Below, one piece after another: positions 1-13,300 of a stretch of 64,000 bases of DNA (its first letter is position 1; every line of letters starts with the position of its first letter). The DNA is from Owenia fusiformis. Lineage: Eukaryota; Annelida; Polychaeta; Sabellida; Oweniidae. Both the position numbers and the translations under genes were made by a program. Below the pieces are notes generated by a model. The model saw only the letters and a list, made by a program, of their open reading frames with translations. It did not search any database and had not been told where the DNA came from. The stretch spans positions 35,703,425-35,767,424 of the forward strand of contig CAIIXF020000010.1 of assembly GCA_903813345.2 (NCBI GenBank), read 5' to 3'.

Positions 1-1841
1 GTTAAAAAGTGTATTTATTTTGTGTTTACAATTCAACTATTGAGTGATTGAAAATGGTTTAATTAGTGCAGCTTCGGTGCACTGCATGTGACAGTCAAGG
101 TGTAATATTGAGCCAAACACTGTCAATCATATTTTGTGCCACACTGGCTTTAGATAGCTTACAGTGTCCATTCTTCAAAAACAATACAACAAGAATGCAC
201 TCCTCTTTCTTACTACTGTACATTCTTGAAGGTGAAAAAGGTCTTCCAATTGATCATTTTTTCAAAATGATCTTCAGGGTCTCAAAAATTCAAATCTGAC
301 TTTAGATTTTACAATTATTGACCGTCAATGACCTCAAAGTAAAGAGGGTCTAAAAGGTATTTTTCAAATTCCGAATTTTCGAAATCACCAACAAGTTCTC
401 AGAAGTCAAATCTGACTTTTGATTTGACATTTGACCTCTCAAGTTTAAAAAGTTCAAAAAGGCATTTTTCAACTTGCTTCAAATAACCTTTTTCTTTTCA
501 AGATTTGTCTTAAACTACAAGGTGGTGACATTTGTATCTCATACCCATGTACATGGGTGGTGATACAGCTTTTGAAGGGTTCAATTTTTAAAGTTCTAAA
601 AGATTATTCAATCTAATGCTATCTGAGGTATAAATACATTCATAGTATCCATAGATGTGAAATTCGTCTCGTCAAAGATAGATGGATATAGAGTCATAAA
701 ATAAAGCCAGAATTGTTAATTTTAGTTTTTCATTGATTGTCAAAATAGCGCCATTCAAAGAACTTTTCAATAGAGAAAATCCATTCTAAATAAGTTTTAA
801 ACAGGTTTTAAATATGTCAGGGTATTCTGTGTATCATTTTATTTAATCACAGCATGAAAAAAGATTATTGTAGTCTCAGGAATCGTAAATTCACCCCAAC
901 ACATGAGAGTGTAATTTGTGCAGTTGTGCTTAACAGTGGATGATGATTCCATATTGAATAGGGGAGCAATCTAAATGTTGCAATATAGGTGACACCTTTC
1001 AGACGACTTCCTGAGAATTACCCTGCAAATAAAAAACGTTTTAGTGTAGATTGGTTCTATAGTGAACGAGCATTTCAATTAGGCATTTTTTATCGAGGAT
1101 AAAATGGCAAAGGTAAACAATTTTGCAATTCTGGCCTTATTTATGACTAGAAAAATGTTAGATCTATAGGACATACAAGTAACTCTACAAGTGCATTAAT
1201 GCAACTACAATTCATATAATCTGAATAATCTGAAACGTTAGAATTAAACTCTTCAAATAATATATCATGCCCAAAGTACACGGGTACGTGGGTACGAGGT
1301 ACAAGGTTTTTCATACAAAGCCCGAGGTATTGACTGAGGGAATAGAGTGATCGAGTGACAAAATCATAATTAAACAAGGCAATACACCTATTGTCAAAGG
1401 GTAAAACCCATAGCATTAAACTGTTTATTCCATAAAAATCCCAATCAGCAAAAACAATCCAATAAAAAGAACAGGTGCGTTTATTGGCAAATAATGACCC
1501 CATGGTCAAAATAAATAATTCTTAGGTGTAACATGAAGAATAGAATGTTATATAACTCTTTGGAAAATATTAAAGTGCTCGGGCACATATAGGCTGAGAT
1601 AGGGGCCATTTAGTTAAGTAAGGTCGTATTGACTTACATATGGGGCTGTGCATCATTGACTTAACATTAGGATATCAGCAGATCCCTATACACTGCATAA
1701 AATAACGAATATTGCTTGCAAATAACGAGCAATTCTAGTGGTTATTTGCTTCAAATTGCATGTTATAACTCAGATGCTAGAGGAAGAAGTAGATAAACTC
1801 ACATCAAATACGCTAAATGAAATTATTGAAAATGTAATTAA
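1..1841. other. gene-poor stretch, nothing recognised
   Basis: AT-rich sequence with only short open frames. The longest is a 120-codon minus-strand frame at 1147-1509 with no motif I recognise, no clear splice borders and no supporting neighbour. I see no RNA gene or coding exon here. Confidence 0.5.
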
Positions 1842-2000
1842 GGAATAAATAATGATAGGCCATTCAATATGGTGAAATTCAGCACGAGTTGGACAGAATG
1901 TCGTACAAAGCACGAACCGAAGGTGAGTGCATTTGTACTGACATTCTGTCCAACGAGTGCTGAATTTCACCATATTGAATGGCCTATCATTATTTATTCC
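1842..2000. repeat. near-perfect 159 bp palindrome (foldback element)
   Basis: The left arm, reading GGAATAAATAATGATAGGCC onward, is matched by its reverse complement ending at 2000. The arms are about 66-70 bp each with a couple of one-base slips, around a loop of about 25 bp. The segment could form a long hairpin and looks like a foldback MITE. No clear target duplication was found at its edges. Confidence 0.85.
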
Positions 2001-5000
2001 GATTCAAACATATAAAAAATGAAAACATTGTTCAGAGAATTGGGGATTGGAGCTACATGAGATACACCAAACTCAAGCTCGCTGTTATTTTCGCCATTCC
2101 CAGGTGTGACGTCACAATGCAAATACAATACGTAGATTCCCGGATGATTGGATAGAGCACGGTCGTGCATCTATGGAGAATTAGAGAACGTTCTATATTG
2201 GCTATGCTGCATTCTGATTGGTTGAGAAATTCTATTAGAGCACGGTCATGTTTGAATTGGTATTAAAATTCTCAATATTTTATTTCAACAAATGCCTTGA
2301 TCTCAGATATTACTTTCCCATGGATTTAAAAATCATCCAAGAACTAATTATAGGTAATACCATTGTGCAAAAGCCGTCTGATTGCATTACTCGCTAAAAT
2401 AACATCCTTAGAATTGAACAATCCAAACATCTGATAATAATGTAGCTAAAGTCCCCCCTCCCGGTATCCATGCCCACCTTGTTCAGTTGTATCCTTAAAA
2501 TGTTGAACTACCTTTTGCATTCCTTCAGAGATAATCGGTTAATTTCTGAATTTAACAGAAATTTAATTATACAATGTAGCACGGGGACTTACAATCATTA
2601 CATACACGTACATGTAAACTTTCCTTGCAAAATAATTTTGTGCGGAAATTTAGAACAACTGGCTATAGAAATTAATCCATTTAACTATAACAAACGGATT
2701 AATATCAGTGAGAACTTAACTCATTTGCAAGAATTGAATAATTAGGGATTAATGTTTGGTATATTTCTCTGACATGTCAAAAGGTATTTTTTGTAAGTTT
2801 GCTCTACCATGCGCAAAACTTAATGATCTGTCAAATGAAACAGTTGCAAATGTGCCTGTTTCTTTATCGTTATTATCAAATTATCAATTGAGCGTAACAA
2901 ATCTTTCAAATTTTGTGAATGTATTTGGGAATGGAAAACAAAGCAAGGTCCAATTCAAAATAGAAACAAGGGTATCTCTGATAAAATGCATAACAGAAAA
3001 ACATGTATTGTGGAATATATTGTTTGCAAGTTTAACTCAGTAAAGTTACCTGAATATTTTATGTCCCCCAATTTCTTATAACACGATTGAGAAGAGACAG
3101 GTGCAATTCATCATATTACAGGCTCGTAGCCAGCTTTTGACTGAGGGAAGGGGGCTTTCAAAAAAAGATTCCCAGGTTTTGTCTCTTCATTCTCATATTA
3201 TCAAGTTATCAAAAAATGATATTTTGATTCACAAAACTGCACCGAAACATTGAAAAGTACACGAAGGCAACCGCATTTGCAATCTACAGTTTTCGAAAAG
3301 CAGGGTTATTAAAAGCCAGTTTCAAACTGAAGTTAAAAAGCCGGTTTTTGAAACCCAGTTCCTAAAATTCAAATTAGAATGCTTTCTTTCTTTTCTATTT
3401 AAACTTAAATCAATTTATTATAAACAAACTATCCCGGGCAAACTATGACCAAGTGCATCGGGAATACAAAACTCCTGTAAATGAGTTATATAAGACAATG
3501 AAATCAACACTGATTGAAACATAAACACTATAAAATCTTCTTTCGATTCCATTACCTGTCATATTTTTTTCTAAATACCGACTTTACCGGGAGGAATTTA
3601 AAATGGGCTTAAATTCAAAGGCAAGAATCACTTATTAAGCGGATTAAAAGATGTTGGACGTCGCTCCAGTGGTTTATATTTTATGCAATCCAAAACATGA
3701 CCAAAAGAGTCTAGACTTCCATTTGCTCTGATCATGGGGAATGGAACACAAAGCGGCGATTTGAAAAAGTAAACAATTGAATTCCTATGTATAATCCCCG
3801 GTATAATCCATAATTTAATACGAACGGTGGTAACAGGTTGTTAAATTATAATTACCTTCTCAGGAAGAATTAGGTTGCATTGACTCTAAAAGTAGAGATA
3901 ACAAGTTCAGCGATGTAGCCAGCTTTCCGTCGGGGGGGGGGGGGGGGGCGATCTCCATTAAAAACATGGGTTTGCACAAGTATTCTTTATTAGCAACTTA
4001 TTGATAACTACAAGGAAGATCTCTCTTTTCCGATGTGACTTAAAAGGTGTCGAAAATCACAATTATAGTAAAAATAGATTATTTCGAAATCCATCCTGTA
4101 GTCGCTTATTATACACAGGTAAAGTCATATTCATAAAGAACTACGGTACTTACATTCTTTAGTTGTATTGTTTTATCATGCTTAATAGAAAAATACGCAC
4201 AAATAGTCCGTTATTTATTTGTATGCTCAGTTATAAAATGAGCAGAGCAACTTAGAAATAGCTTAATATTGTCAGAAAGAGGCAATTATAATGTGTGACT
4301 ATATTGCACACTTACAGAGTATTGCGTTTGCATATATTTGAGTATTCTCAACTCCACGTATAATCAGTGCTTATTTGTGCTGTTCTACAAATAAAGAGGA
4401 GCAATACTTGAATATACAGGGTGTTCCATATATGCAGCGAGTATTGTCTCTGTACTGTCTCTGTTTATATGTGCCGAGTATTTTTGCTGATTACTGAACA
4501 TTACAAGAGATTCTTACAAATAGACACTGCTTATAACAAAGCAATATTCTCTATTTCATATAGTGATAGAGGCCATTGGTTTCCCATTGATTAACACAAA
4601 AATACCAAAAATACACCATGACCTTAATCGACTGCAACCTTAATAATTTCATAATATGACACAAATGGTTTATCTCATCAAATGTGTATGAAGTTTGCAA
4701 TCGATTCAGGTCATACTTAAAATTAAATGATTGTGCATTTTTTCATCATTTTTTTCCTTAAAAAATGGCTATAGAAAAATGCTCCAAAAACAACTTTTAC
4801 ACTTATCAAAAATCATCTAACTTTGTAAAACCAAAGAATATACTATTATATTTCATTATGTAGTAACATATGTGGATAAGATGTAGGGATGCTTAGGATG
4901 CAAATGGATTTTGACAGACATAAAAATACTTCCTGGTTTGGAATCTATGCCTCTTCACTTCATGATTGAATTATGACCCTAATAAGTGTCCTATATATCA

Positions 5001-6323
5001 ATACAGTGCTGAATATAGGTCAACAAGATACTAGTGTGCATATAAATGTAATAATAAAGCAGAATACTCATTTTGAAAAATCAGATGAACTATTTTTTCT
5101 CATAGGGAGATCCCAATGGAGAGTGCATATGGTCCTTTGAAATGAACAAAAAATGCAACAAATGTTTGGCCAAACCATTGGAGAAAATTATTATCTGTGT
5201 GTACTCTGTATACAGTGGTACCTGTATCAATACCTACTACATATAACACTATTCGAAAGATCATTTACAGCAAACCCCTTTACAGAAGGCACTTTCGAAA
5301 CGCCCAATATGGTTGATGATAAATAAAGATACACATGGGAACAGTTAATTCAAATAAGATGGTATTGAATCATGAATCGCAAATGTGAAATATTTCAAAT
5401 ATTCATTTACATTATACAATACTAATATATAAACAAGTATTTCCTCTTATGTGTTTTACTAGGTGTTAAACACATTTATGTTTTACTGTACATACTTTAC
5501 ACGACACAGTCATGTTGACATATCCATGCTCATTTCTATAATACGCAATTATGCAACAATGAATACACACTCAGGGTATTAAGCACTCACCTATGTAGAA
5601 TATATCATGCCATCTATGGAACATATATAACTCTATCTATAAACATCATTGCATAAAATAGGGTACATCTAAATGTCGCTCTAAGTGACATCTTTTCATA
5701 CACTTCACACTAAGGTCATGGCCTATGAGGTAAAAATGACAAATGGATTATCAGATAATGCTTATCTCATTTAGATCATTTTTTTCTTTTTGGAAATCAA
5801 TCATGTGACATAGCTCAATATTTTCGTGCATTAATCTCATTAAAAAATTGCTACTTTTAGGTCAAAAATTCGGCCTAAAAAGTTATTGTTTTTGGATTAT
5901 CCTAATCCCAAAGTAATCAAGTTTTCCTTTTTCAAGGTAGATCATTCCTTCCAATAAATTGTCATTTTGCCATAAAAGCTGAAATAAAATGCTGCATTTT
6001 TGGTGAAAATTGCGTCAGAATTAGGGAAAATTGGTGAAGATGGTTGGATTAGGAACAGCTTAAGAGATAATCCATTCAACTTGATTATCATCCTACTGTC
6101 ATTTATTGAAGACAAGACATGGATCTAACAGAACCTTTTGTTTTTGTGGTTAAAGTATTCTTCGAACTAAAGATATAGCCCTTTGAAAATGGCTTGCCAT
6201 ATCTTACGTGCACCTTTGCCACCGAACTAGTCAGTCCATTTGGTGCCGAAACGGCACCGAAATTTGGCACCGAAACAACGTCGAAAATCAGATTGCATTT
6301 TGGGGGTGTACTTGGAGAATAAA
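2001..6323. other. non-coding stretch with short unassigned frames
   Basis: Two adjacent plus-strand open frames at 2470-2745 and 2756-3043 lie in different frames and match nothing I know. A run of 17 G residues sits at 3932-3948. A phrase containing GTAGCCAGCTTT occurs twice (about 3127 and 3915), suggesting an old dispersed repeat. The rest is AT-rich without recognisable exons. Confidence 0.45.
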
Positions 6324-8969
6324 ATGAGCATCACAGCTGTTGATGAAGAAATTATGGGAGAGCTTTCTGATGTGGAGAAACACAAGACCTCCTGCAGATC
6401 CGTGGCAAGGTAACCAATAATGTCCGGTAGAGATTATCAGGTGGATTAGATTCATGTTAAAGGTGGATTGGATCAATCTTCAAAATATGGAATTTTTGAA
6501 AAAATTCTTTAGATCCCCTTCTAAGCAATTCCTTCTTATAAGTATTTTGCGATCACTTGGGTCCCTTTGAGGAATCAGACCATAGCAACAACAAATACAT
6601 ACTCCTAAGTATTTGACTGCTTTCCTTGTAAGATATAATAAACTATTTATAACATAGATCTGTAGATAAAACCTGTCATACAAATTGATGTGTGGATGCT
6701 CTCAAAACATTTCTGTTATGTTCTGTTTTGACTGAAAAATAATGAGAAGGAGTTTTAAAGTAGCCTGCCATAGGAATTATGCAATGTCTAAAATTACCCT
6801 TGGAATGAATAAGATTGTGTTTCAGAAAGTGGGTAGCAGGTACCCCTCCAGCCCACCCAAGGAAAACAAAATTTCATTTTTTTAGAAAAATCCATGTTTT
6901 GAAGATTCCTGGTCCAATCCACTTTTTACATAAATCCAATCCACTCAATCTAATCCACCTTTTAATCTTTACCTAATTATACTTGATATTGAGCCTTAGC
7001 TCCCATTTCAGACATTATATAAACTTCATGGTCTCTGTGAAATATACAACATTTTGTCATATTTTGTCAAATATTTATTGTACATGTATTTTGGAAGTAT
7101 CCATCTTATTTTTCTAGAGAGGTCACAGAGTTCCAGTTCTGATTCCGGCCGATTGCAAAGGCCCAATGGAGTACATCGCTAAAGAGTCAGAAAGGAAAAG
7201 GGTTGGTGTTGAAAAGAATCCTTTCTTATTTGCAAACTCAGGTATTTTTTAAAATCTCAATAGATGTGATTGTCATATATACATGTCTGATACACCTTTG
7301 GGTATCTTGTTAAATGAACACACTTTTAAATTTGATGTTTTAAAATTCTAAACATACATGTCAGCATAAAAATTAAATTGGCATCGTACACCAAGTCAAA
7401 CATATAAAGAAACCTGTGTATTGATGACCAGGCAATCATTGTTTTGACTTTGTTTTGAAAACAAGTGTCATCTATTTAAATAAAAAAATCAAATATGTCT
7501 TTGCAGCACAGAGTTACAAACGCTGTTATGACAGTCTCAAGTTGCACTGCTCGAAAGTGAATATGAAGGCGCCTGGATTAATTACCTCTGTTACTCTGAG
7601 GAAATATACTGCCACCATGAGCCAGGTATACCAAGTTGTTCCCAAAGTTCTCTGAATCTTCCAAATTCAAAATCGCTCTTTTTGAGCAACAACATGTGAG
7701 CCCAGTACCAAAGGGTACTATTTTTTCTTTGAGATTTGCCATTTTTAATTTGTCAAGCTACGTCATTGCCCATAACATTTTTATTGGTCGAATTCTTTAT
7801 CACGTTTATGGCAGTCAAAAACATCAGATTGCTGAATCTGCTGTTTACCGCACAGTGTATCTCAGATTAGAATGGTATTTTCACAGTTAACTGAACAAAT
7901 TCATTGAAGTAAGAAGTAATAGCTCCGTGGCTCTATTTGTATGTACCTAAGTACCAGAATGTCATATCTAGTTAATCATCACATTTGCAACCCATTTTCT
8001 TTTACCTAATGTTTTTCTATTTTTCATTTATGAATTTGCAGACTGTCTCTATGAACAACAATCAGTTGTATTGGTTGGCCAAACATCTCGGACATACAAG
8101 GGACGTGCATTTGGGGAGCTACAGACAAATGTCAACCGGCATTGAGAAACTTCACATAGCAAAGCTCTTACTGATCCAAGACCTAAACCGTACACAAATA
8201 TTCAGAGGACAGGACATTGACAAGCTAAACATAGAAGGTATGTTGTTCGACAAAATTAATGTATCTAGTAACTTTTACTACTTGGTACTATATATGTACA
8301 AAATTCCAGATAAAATTATTAAATATCATCTCTTGAGAAGCCTTTGTGCAAAACTTGACAAACGACATTTAGTTTTTTACTGGTGGTTCAATTTTCAAGA
8401 AAACTGCCAATTGTATAGAAATAGAGTCACTGTACAGCTGTGAATGAGTGACACTTCCAAAAATCAGGGAAAATATTTTATATAGTTTGTATCAATTAAA
8501 AATGATTTTTTATGACATATTGTGTTTGCTCAATTAATTTATCCTCAGTAATCCATGCAGTTGCTTGTGTCAATTGCAATTTGCAAATTCTGATTTAAAC
8601 TGCACTCTTTCAGATATTGTCTTAAATGGTGTTGAGGCCGCTGAGCATTCAATGAGTTGTGTCGAGGACGTTGAGCCTTCAAGTAAAAATCAAGAAAATA
8701 CATCAGTACAGATGGTTGACACTTATGACGACAACTGTTTTGAAGAAAAACAAGTTCAAAATACTACAAGCAAAAGGGTAAAATGGTCAAACCAAGAAAA
8801 CAAGGAACTAGAAAAGTACCGTGGGAAGTATTTGCTTGAAAAACGCACACCAGGCTATAATACTGTTCAATCTATAAAGCAAAAGAACAAAATCCTTCTC
8901 AGACTTTCAAATGACAAAATTGTAAAAAAGATAAGTGCCATGAACCATAAAAAAAATGTTAAAAAGTGA
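6324..8969 (+). CDS. tyrosine-recombinase-fold protein with C-terminal basic domain, spliced gene (partial at 5' end)
   Basis: Five exons are supported: about 6324-6409, 7120-7241, 7507-7625, 8042-8237 and 8614-8969. All borders are AG/GT and the reading phases agree at every junction (2, 1, 0, 1), which is strong evidence for a real gene. The protein runs through RVPVLIPADCKG and NPFLFANS, then TLRKYTATMSQ, then LGHTRDVHLGSYR. The last two resemble box II (LRHxxAT) and the LGHxxxxxxxxYxH region of tyrosine recombinases, with a Tyr at the catalytic place. The usual His before box II is Ser. The last exon ends in a Lys-rich domain with KRVKWSNQENKELEKY. This layout fits a large family of uncharacterised recombinase-like proteins in marine invertebrates and fish, perhaps Crypton-derived (inference). 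The first exon may begin at the ATG at 6324 or after an acceptor near 6333; earlier exons were not found. An AATAAA lies at 9584. Confidence 0.72.
6439..6960. mobile_element. MITE-like element with inverted ends inside an intron
   Basis: The segment starts AGGTGGATTAGA and ends with the inverse, TCTAATCCACCT. The similarity continues inward for about 70-80 bp with one gap (left CTTCAAAATATGG, right CATGTTTTGAAG). It lies wholly within the first recognised intron of the recombinase-like gene. No coding sequence and no clear target duplication were seen, so the superfamily is unknown. Confidence 0.7.
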
Positions 8970-9991
8970 AAAATGAACCAAACATTTTTGCATTTTGCAT
9001 TGTTCAATCTATTAAGCAGACTTTCCCAGGTGCGGCATGGTTGCTCACCGTGGATATGATAATTTGAGTCATAAATATGAAAACATATTTCAAAGACAGT
9101 ATTTTGACAGTATTGGGATCGTTGTGGCAATTTTGATCAAAATAATTATGTAGATACTGGATGAATTAGCATATATGTTACTGTACCTCCTGTGAAATAT
9201 AATGTGTCTTGTTTTAACATGTGTCAATATAATTATTATGTATGTTAAGAAGAGCTATAGAGGTACAGTATTACAATAACTAGATTTATGTTCAGTTATT
9301 CTAGTTTTTGTGTCTTCATACATAGGGGTAAAGGTCGCTAAGAGTATTCTACTTTTTGTAATTTTCTCCTGTTTGTATATGTAATTGTACCTTCATAGTA
9401 CTACAATGACATATACCATTACAATGATGTGCATTTGCTACCTCTTACTTGTGTGCACAGGAACTAGATACTTCAGTCATTTACACACATGAAATAATGC
9501 AAATGAACGTTGATCCATAACCTGACACTTTTTCCCTTTGTGTCAAGACATGAAAAAGTTAACATTGTTTAAATGTAATTAAAAATAAATTAAGGATTTA
9601 AGACTGAGATTCTATGATTTATGGCATCATGTCTGACAATTTTTTTATTCTGTTCATTGTTATTAAAAAGCTAAGGTCATATATTTGCCATAAATGATTG
9701 AATCGAGGTCTTTTTTACACTTCTAGTGTGATAAAACCAATTTAAGTTTCTTCCAATTTGAATTTAGACGCCTATATTCTTTTACAGGTTATGTATTGCC
9801 AAATATACACTGCTAAATCAATCATTGTACTTATCATGACATCACTAGAGAATGGTCGGTCAGGTTTGGTTCGATACGATTCTCGGTTCTTGTCTCTCGA
9901 TGGGCCTCATAAATGTCATAAAAATTGTTACTATGAGTTGGTAATAGAAAGCAGTTACAAGAATGAATATAAGTCTAATAAAGATTGCACT
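8970..9991. other. 3' flank of the recombinase-like gene; no further gene
   Basis: AT-rich sequence after the TGA at 8967-8969. The AATAAA at 9584-9589 is a possible poly(A) signal, but it lies about 600 bp after the stop. No exon or structured repeat recognised. Confidence 0.35.
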
Positions 9992-10198
9992 CTAATTTTT
10001 ATAATTAAATTTTTTATTATTTACAAAAAGAAACCCGCAGTGTATTTCAATGTCGTGTTGCACACTAACATAGGGTAGACATACTCTCTTCGGAGAAACC
10101 AAATACTTCCAACCAACATCCAACTTAGGCATTGTGGAGAAAGGTTCTATTATGGTTTTACTAGCTCTTTGCCCAAGACTTCGAAAACGTTCCGCCAT
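9992..10198 (-). CDS. hypothetical 68-residue protein or first exon
   Basis: A minus-strand frame starts at an AAAATGGCGG context, which fits a good animal start site, and reads MAERFRSLGQRASKTII before a later MPKLDVGWKYL. The first half is amphipathic and could be a short mitochondrial-type leader, but I do not recognise a family. The C-terminal part turns Asn/Lys-rich and may be intron read-through, although I see no strong GT donor. The frame is also open upstream to 10294. Nothing else supports transcription. Confidence 0.25.
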   Translation of the reverse strand: MAERFRSLGQRASKTIIEPFSTMPKLDVGWKYLVSPKRVCLPYVSVQHDIEIHCGFLFVNNKKFNYKN

Positions 10199-10370
10199 TT
10201 TTAAAACACAAGTGTTTCCGTGCGAAATTAATTCACTCTCACAAATGGAATTATGTTCCCCCGAGACATGGAAGCACAACAATGAAATATCCAAGGAGAA
10301 GATTTTATTACCCTATGGATCGTTTAAAGTTGTTCAATTGTCGTTAAAATGGTACTCATTCGCCATTTAG

Positions 10371-13300
10371 ATGAAATAGAGTTGTAATTATTTTCGCAAA
10401 AAGTATTGCGCAAAGGGGGTGAAGAAACCGTTCTGGACTCGGTACTTAGTGATCAGACAGTCCCAGTAGAACTGTGGGTCCAAAAGCTGTGGTTAATCAA
10501 ACGGAATCTGACTGACCCTTCTCTAGACATCACATTAGAAAGTGTATTAAAATAAAAACTGGAAAGATCAGAATGAGATAATAAGGTAGAATAAATCATG
10601 TGCATACATATAGGATGGACCAAACAATTTTGATGAAAAATCATTACTAATCTAGTATATTCTGTATATAAATAAAACACTGGATGAAAATAACATTACA
10701 GTGTACATGTATGTACCTAGTGTGAAATTAAATTGCAAAAAGTTGTGTTAGTTAAGGTAAACATTTTCAGATTACGTTATCTGAAAGAAACCATTTGTAT
10801 ATGCACGATATGCTATTTCTGTTGAGTTAGATAATATATAGTTATGAGTTACAATAAGAAAGTATATGTGTTAATCTATGGAATCCATATTAAAGACGCT
10901 TGCATAAAAAAGATTCAAACATGACTGTATTCACGCCTTCTATAAACTGAACAAAGTCAACATTTCACCCGGGTATATTCGCGAAGAATTACCCTGGAAA
11001 TACGAGTAATATGTGACATCACAGCGGGTCATAGTAATGGCGAACCATAATGTATATTTGAAATATAATTTGGGAAGTTTTTATGTTTGAATTGTAATAT
11101 AGACCTCAGAGCAGGTGTAATATAGTCGAATACACCCCTTAGGGTTAGGCACAAAAGCTGTTGAATCCCTCACTCCCTTCGGTCATTTGGCATACAGAAA
11201 ACGTTTGTGCCTAGCCCTATGGGGTGTATTCGCCCAATATTATCCCTGCTCCATTGTCTATATTTCTTAAATATAGTATGAGAATTATGTCACCCGCCCT
11301 CTAAGAATTGTGGCTGACTCCAAGACCATACATTGGTAACTCAGTTCATTTAATTGTTTACTGTCAACCACCATTGATGCTTAGGCCTACATGTGTCTTC
11401 TCACATGACTTGTGGAAGACACAGAAGGCTTGACGAACACTTTTCCCATACTGAATTCTCTGGATGTCAATACTTTATTTAGACCCTACTTATATGAAAA
11501 GTGTTCAACACTGAAGCTAAAAAAATTTTGGACAAGACACACAAGGCTATTTTAAACATGAGCTAAATAAACACACAAAAATAAGGCACAGGCACAGAAC
11601 ATACAGCAAAATTCAGAATTAAACATAACTTGGCCTGTTTAATTATTCATTGTTAACCATATGTTATGAAAACAGTAATATTAACCTTACTTATCTCATG
11701 AATATATTACACTTCAAGTATGAAATTTATCATAAGGCTGCATCCTTGAGATAAACCCATAGAGACACACAGGGAAACTTTATAACCACAAAGGAGAGGT
11801 ATCATCAAAGGTATCATTCGTGGGAAACACGTCCATGCAGACACATAAGGAAATTTCATAGACACACAGGGAAATATTGAAACATAAGGCTAAATAGAAA
11901 CACAAAAATAAGACACAGAAGGACAGTGTCTAGCTAGAAGTTCTGCTGAATAAAATGTTTTGAAGATGGCTGTTATTCACAAAATTGCTGCCATTTATCG
12001 TTAACATGTATTCTGCTCGAGAAGAAATTTTCAAAATAGTAGCCTTATTTTTAAGTGGTGAAACTTGAGGCACAAATCAGAAAAACAATACCATAGTTGT
12101 TAAAAACTCGAAAATTCATACAATTTGTTTTAAAGTGGGAACATCGACTGCCGAGTCGTATCCAATGATCCTGGGCCTATCCTAAAATGAAAGCTTTGAA
12201 TATGTTGTTGCCTTCAAAAATGTATCTATTTTCCATGTATGCAACTAGAATTGGTGCACATACCTTATATCGATCGATAATGGCAAAGGCAAATCCTCCA
12301 ATGTTTCGTCTTCCTTTCTCCTTTCATCTCCGCCATTTTTTATTAAGCCGGAAGTTTGTTCTCTGTCGTCCGCGCAATTTTTTTTTCACTTTTATTTCAG
12401 ATTACTCTTCAGTTTCAACTTTTAATGCTTTCTAATAATCGTCAAGTGATATCTATAAGAAAGTTTTCGTAAGAAAACTCACACTGCCAGAGATTTTTTT
12501 GATTTGAACTGCCAGAAAAATTAGTTTCAATTTCACCCGCTAGGTGTTTCGACGTCGACTTGGAAAGAATTTGAAAAAATATATGAGTGGAATGTATGGA
12601 ATTGTAGATTCTAAACGATTTACCAGTTCTACTGGTTGATGAATATTGCCATATGCATACATTTTTAGGAATAAGGAAGAATAAGTTAGACCAAACTTCG
12701 CCCCGATAGCTCAGAAAAGGTAAAATTTCTCAATTTTTCTCTCCACAGACCTTAGAGCCGCTTTAATATAGCCATATTACTCGTCATCTTTTTACCCGTT
12801 TTTTACAAATAAACCCCAATAACTTTTGCAACAAGGCTCTTATTGGGTATAATATTGTATTCCTGTATAGCCAATTAATTGTAGCAACAATGAGTCAGGT
12901 TGCAGTTTACATTGACCCATTTTTGTACATGTACACATAAGTCCGTACCTTCTTTCAATAGTTTCATTAAAACTCTCCGCACTCAAAACCCACGTTTTTG
13001 TTGTTATTACCCAGCCCTTTCACTGAAAATGTCAATGCACATGACCGCAAGGTAGTCTCAGTATTGTGTGTTTCCTAGAGCTTGAATGAAAATGCTGTTA
13101 TCGTCAATGAGTGGATATTCATTCACATGAAAAACTTGGAAAATATTTCTACCGAATTCCATATGAAAACATTTCGTTGGAATCTTACTTATGTGTAATA
13201 ATACGAACAATATTACAGACTTTTTGTTCGATCAGATGTGTGGATCGCGGTTAAGGATCTCTGTGCGCGGGTCAAGAAATATGTTTGGAAACAAGGAAAT

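Noticed and set aside
1147-1509. 120-codon minus-strand frame
   Set aside because: No motif, no splice signals, no start-context or neighbour support.
2470-3043. Two adjacent plus-strand frames as a split gene
   Set aside because: Different frames, no recognisable motif and low-complexity composition; chance openness in AT-rich DNA is more likely.
3932-3948. Run of 17 G residues (and 16 G at 30072-30087) as G-quadruplex sites
   Set aside because: Homopolymers of this length are common microsatellites and possible assembly noise; no function can be inferred.
4418-4440. TACAGGGTGTTCCATATATG as a mariner end
   Set aside because: No matching inverse end or transposase sequence was found nearby.
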